Origin: Diogma glabrata
Lineage: Eukaryota; Arthropoda; Insecta; Diptera; Cylindrotomidae
Length of the DNA stretch: 64,000 nt
Reading direction: 5' to 3'
NCBI GenBank assembly: GCA_963693315.1
Contig: OY856186.1
Location: 89,541,925 to 89,605,924 of the forward strand
Shown: piece after piece, positions 63,305 through 64,000 of the stretch
How positions within the stretch are numbered: the first letter of the stretch is position 1
Layout of the letters: each line of letters starts with the position of its first letter
Position numbers and translations under genes: made by a program
Notes under the pieces: generated by a model
Told to the model about the DNA's origin: nothing
The model's input: the letters and a program-made list of their open reading frames with translations, nothing else
The model's database searches: none

Positions 63305-63600
63305 GGTCGAGAATTGATTGATTGATTGATTGGACTGTAGGACCAAGCACTAGGCGAGACTCCCGGATTACGGCCGGGCCACTTCCTACAGTCGTTTTAC
63401 ATATAACAATAGGTAAGGATAGGTAGGTAATTGTAAGTTAGGAGTGAACGACCCGGTTACAGACACCTGGCAAATCGTATCTAGCTACTACTGTTAGGAG
63501 ACAATCACAAGGACAATCACTTATCTTATAATCTGCAATCGCCAATCAGCAATCCCGTATCTAAAATTTCTCGCCTGCAATCTCCAGTCGGAAACCTGTT
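63305..63600 (-). mobile_element. 3' end of a LINE with structured UTR and (CAAT)n tail
   Basis: Minus strand: GC-rich 3' UTR sequence ending in a stem CTGTAGGA...TCCTACAG that encloses CCCGG...CCGGG, then CCAATCAATCAATCAATCAA. A GC-rich hairpin followed by a tetranucleotide tail is typical of several non-LTR clades whose RT recognises the 3' end. No ORF2 sequence is visible upstream on that strand, so it is 5'-truncated or its body is too decayed. Confidence 0.55.
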
Positions 63601-64000
63601 ATTCATGTAATTTATTAGTATAATAGGATGATGACTAAATTGTAGTCCTCTGCACTCTCCAATCTGAATTCATGTTATTATATTTATGGTTAAAATTATT
63701 TATGGTTATTTATGGTTAAAAACATTTATATTATGTACATATATATAAAAAACAAAAACCCCTTTGAAAATTGAGTGAATTTCATATAAAAAAGTATTGG
63801 GATTGAATTGGATAAAAATATTATCTTTCACTTCATGTTTTTATTTGAAATGTATTTATTTAAATTTTATAAAACATTATTTTATATAATATAATTAACG
63901 CAAGAAAGTTTTGAATTTTTCTTGAAACACAAGAATTAATTTAACAAAAACAATTAACCCTGCTCGTTGATATCGTTCAAAAATCTTATTGGATTTTATG
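63601..64000. other. AT-rich sequence, nothing recognised
   Basis: No gene or repeat recognised up to the window end. Confidence 0.4.

Overview
The window is AT-rich, non-bacterial DNA that reads as insect intergenic or intronic sequence. The best evidence for an insect is a complete jockey-clade non-LTR retrotransposon. A decayed Ty3/gypsy element, decayed LINEs, hAT-type non-autonomous transposons and a dispersed element ending in ACGGAACCCTAAAA agree with this. A fly is plausible from the jockey proteins, but I cannot fix the species. I found no convincing host protein-coding exon, rRNA, intact tRNA or CRISPR array. Almost everything that can be annotated is repetitive.

Layout. 0-8 kb: an ~80-bp degenerate tandem repeat, a 464-bp palindromic element, a 3.1-kb satellite with a ~629-bp higher-order period built from four ~157-bp monomers, and a duplicated AT-rich block. 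8.4-10.6 kb: a hAT-like element (8-bp TSD) holding a ~1.36-kb palindrome and a nested LINE 3' end. 14-24 kb: an (AT)n tract, a ~730-bp repeat with a second copy at 58 kb, a 1.17-kb TIR element, a 0.9-kb hairpin, and a degenerate ~300-bp tandem array interrupted by a hAT MITE with a perfect 8-bp TSD. 24-26 kb: a dispersed insect element with internal ~280-bp tandem repeats. 28-37 kb: a LINE 3' relic, two inverted SINE-like copies, and a 4-kb Ty3/gypsy relic in which gag, protease (duplicated), RT, RNase H and integrase can still be followed through many stops. 40-46 kb: a MITE, SINE/tRNA-like fragments, an (AT)n tract and a minus-strand RNase-H-bearing LINE relic.

48.0-52.8 kb holds a full-length jockey-clade element with a perfect 16-bp TSD. 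Its ORF1 is intact (three zinc knuckles). Its ORF2 (endonuclease plus reverse transcriptase) stays in frame for 913 codons but carries two TGA codons separated by one codon.

52.9-55.45 kb is the standout. It is a nearly identical 456-bp tandem repeat in which every full unit carries a complete 77-nt hammerhead ribozyme, with four direct copies and one inverted copy. The whole block lies between 13-bp direct repeats. This looks like a retrozyme or Penelope-associated insertion: transcripts would self-cleave into 456-nt monomers that could circularise and be reverse transcribed. The ribozyme is open at stem III and has a very short, self-complementary stem I.

55.5-64 kb: more inverted-repeat MITEs, a copia-type protease relic, a 270-bp hairpin and a structured LINE 3' end with a tetranucleotide tail. 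All calls are by eye; no database search was possible.
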